Translations under genes and position numbers: made by a program
Shown here: one piece after another, positions 5,214 through 5,816 of the stretch
Position numbering within the stretch: the stretch's first letter is position 1
Layout of the letters: each line of letters starts with the position of its first letter
Notes under the pieces: model-generated
Told to the model about the DNA's origin: nothing
Databases searched by the model: none
Seen by the model: the letters and a program-made list of their open reading frames with translations, nothing else
Origin: an uncultured Veillonella sp.
GTDB taxonomy: Bacteria; Bacillota; Negativicutes; Veillonellales; Veillonellaceae
Direction: 5' to 3'
Assembly: GCA_902466275.1 (NCBI GenBank)
Contig: CABQQJ010000060.1
Span: forward strand, 1 to 5,816
DNA length: 5,816 nt

Positions 5214-5816
5214 ATGATTAATATTGAATGGCGTAAAGATACGCTGGTACTATTAGATCAAACTAAATTGCCTACTGAAATTACATACGTTCACTGTACA
5301 GATTGGCGCCAAGTAGCCGAAGCTATTAAAATGCTTCGCGTCCGTGGCGCACCTGCTATTGGCGTAGCTGCTAGTTATGGTCTCATTTTAGCTGCTATGG
5401 AAGCAGGACGTTTAGAGGCGCCATTTAGTGAACAACTTACAAGCTTATATGAGTTTAGTGAGATCTTAAAAGAAACTCGCCCTACGGCAATCAACTTAGC
5501 TTGGGCTGTAGATCGTGTCATTTCTCTTGTGAAAACTAATGTTGACAGTATGTCCTCAATGAGTGAAGTAGTAGACCTCATTACAAAAGAGGCTATTATC
5601 ATTCACGAAGAAGATGTGTCTTTGAATAGACGTATGGCCGAAGCAGGGGCTACATTATTTGAAGGCAAAAAGAATATTCGCATCTTAACTCATTGTAATG
5701 CTGGTGCACTAGCTACAGGTGGTTTAGGTACAGCACTTGGTGTTGTCCGTAAGCTACATAAAAATGGTCAATTAGAACGCGTATATGCGGATGAAACACG
5801 TCCGTTATTACAAGGT
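5214..5816 (+). CDS. mtnA: Methylthioribose-1-phosphate isomerase (3' end cut by window edge)
   Basis: Aldose-ketose isomerase converting 5-methylthioribose 1-phosphate to 5-methylthioribulose 1-phosphate in MTA/methionine salvage. It belongs to the eIF2B-alpha-like isomerase family. The frame is open for 201 codons to the last base, so the C-terminal third or more (family about 340-350 residues) is missing, including the catalytic Asp. Visible family marks are an N-terminus reading INIEWRKDTLVLLDQTKLP, RVRGAPAIG (42-50, sugar phosphate contacts), TRPTAINLAWAVDR (88-101), the catalytic cysteine Cys161 in ILTHCNAGALAT (matching Cys160 of Bacillus MtnA) and DETRPLLQG at the cut edge. Related enzymes isomerise 5-deoxyribose 1-phosphate or ribose 1,5-bisphosphate, so the exact substrate depends on the partner phosphorylase and on the genes downstream. 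No frameshift or stop is seen in the visible part. Confidence 0.94.
   Translation, partial: MINIEWRKDTLVLLDQTKLPTEITYVHCTDWRQVAEAIKMLRVRGAPAIGVAASYGLILAAMEAGRLEAPFSEQLTSLYEFSEILKETRPTAINLAWAVDRVISLVKTNVDSMSSMSEVVDLITKEAIIIHEEDVSLNRRMAEAGATLFEGKKNIRILTHCNAGALATGGLGTALGVVRKLHKNGQLERVYADETRPLLQG

Noticed and set aside
1..5816. Mobile element, CRISPR array, tRNA/rRNA, toxin-antitoxin or defence genes
   Set aside because: No direct repeat arrays, transposase motifs, tRNA cloverleafs or unexplained coding stretches were found. All space is housekeeping genes and short spacers under 200 nt.

Overview
The window suggests a low-GC, Firmicutes-type bacterium. Every gene has a strong AAGGAG or GGAGG ribosome binding site, the DNA is AT-rich, all genes lie on one strand, and the riboflavin genes are in the Bacillus-like order ribD-ribE-ribBA-ribH. 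The protein sequences look most like Negativicutes, probably Veillonella. That taxonomic call is recalled impression, not a database result.

Layout. Bases 2-3194 hold the riboflavin biosynthesis operon: the C-terminal (reductase) part of ribD, cut by the left edge; ribE, overlapping ribD by 20 nt; the bifunctional ribBA; and, after a 69-nt gap, ribH. A clear intrinsic terminator (about 3207-3240) closes it. The promoter and any FMN riboswitch would lie upstream of the window. Bases 3195-3388 hold that terminator, a pair of inverted repeats and a good sigma-A-type promoter (3304-3333) for hslO, the redox-regulated chaperone Hsp33 (3389-4267). A second strong terminator hairpin (4293-4326) follows hslO. 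Then comes a two-gene salvage unit: an MTAP/PNP-family nucleoside phosphorylase (4377-5171) and mtnA (5214 to the right edge, truncated).

How the genes work together. RibBA supplies both precursors of riboflavin: the pyrimidine branch from GTP and 3,4-dihydroxy-2-butanone 4-phosphate from ribulose 5-phosphate. RibD carries the pyrimidine branch forward, RibH joins the two precursors into lumazine, and RibE dismutates lumazine to riboflavin. The phosphorylase and MtnA form a second module: a nucleoside is split to a base and a (5-deoxy-5-methylthio)ribose 1-phosphate, which MtnA isomerises to the ribulose form.

The window is mostly ordinary housekeeping metabolism, and I see no previously undescribed system. 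The best lead is that the phosphorylase usually called mtnP carries purine-pocket residues (Glu165, Asn207, and probably His219) of the 6-oxopurine PNP type rather than the Asp pair of true MTA phosphorylases. This makes its real substrate, and the pathway of the pair, uncertain.
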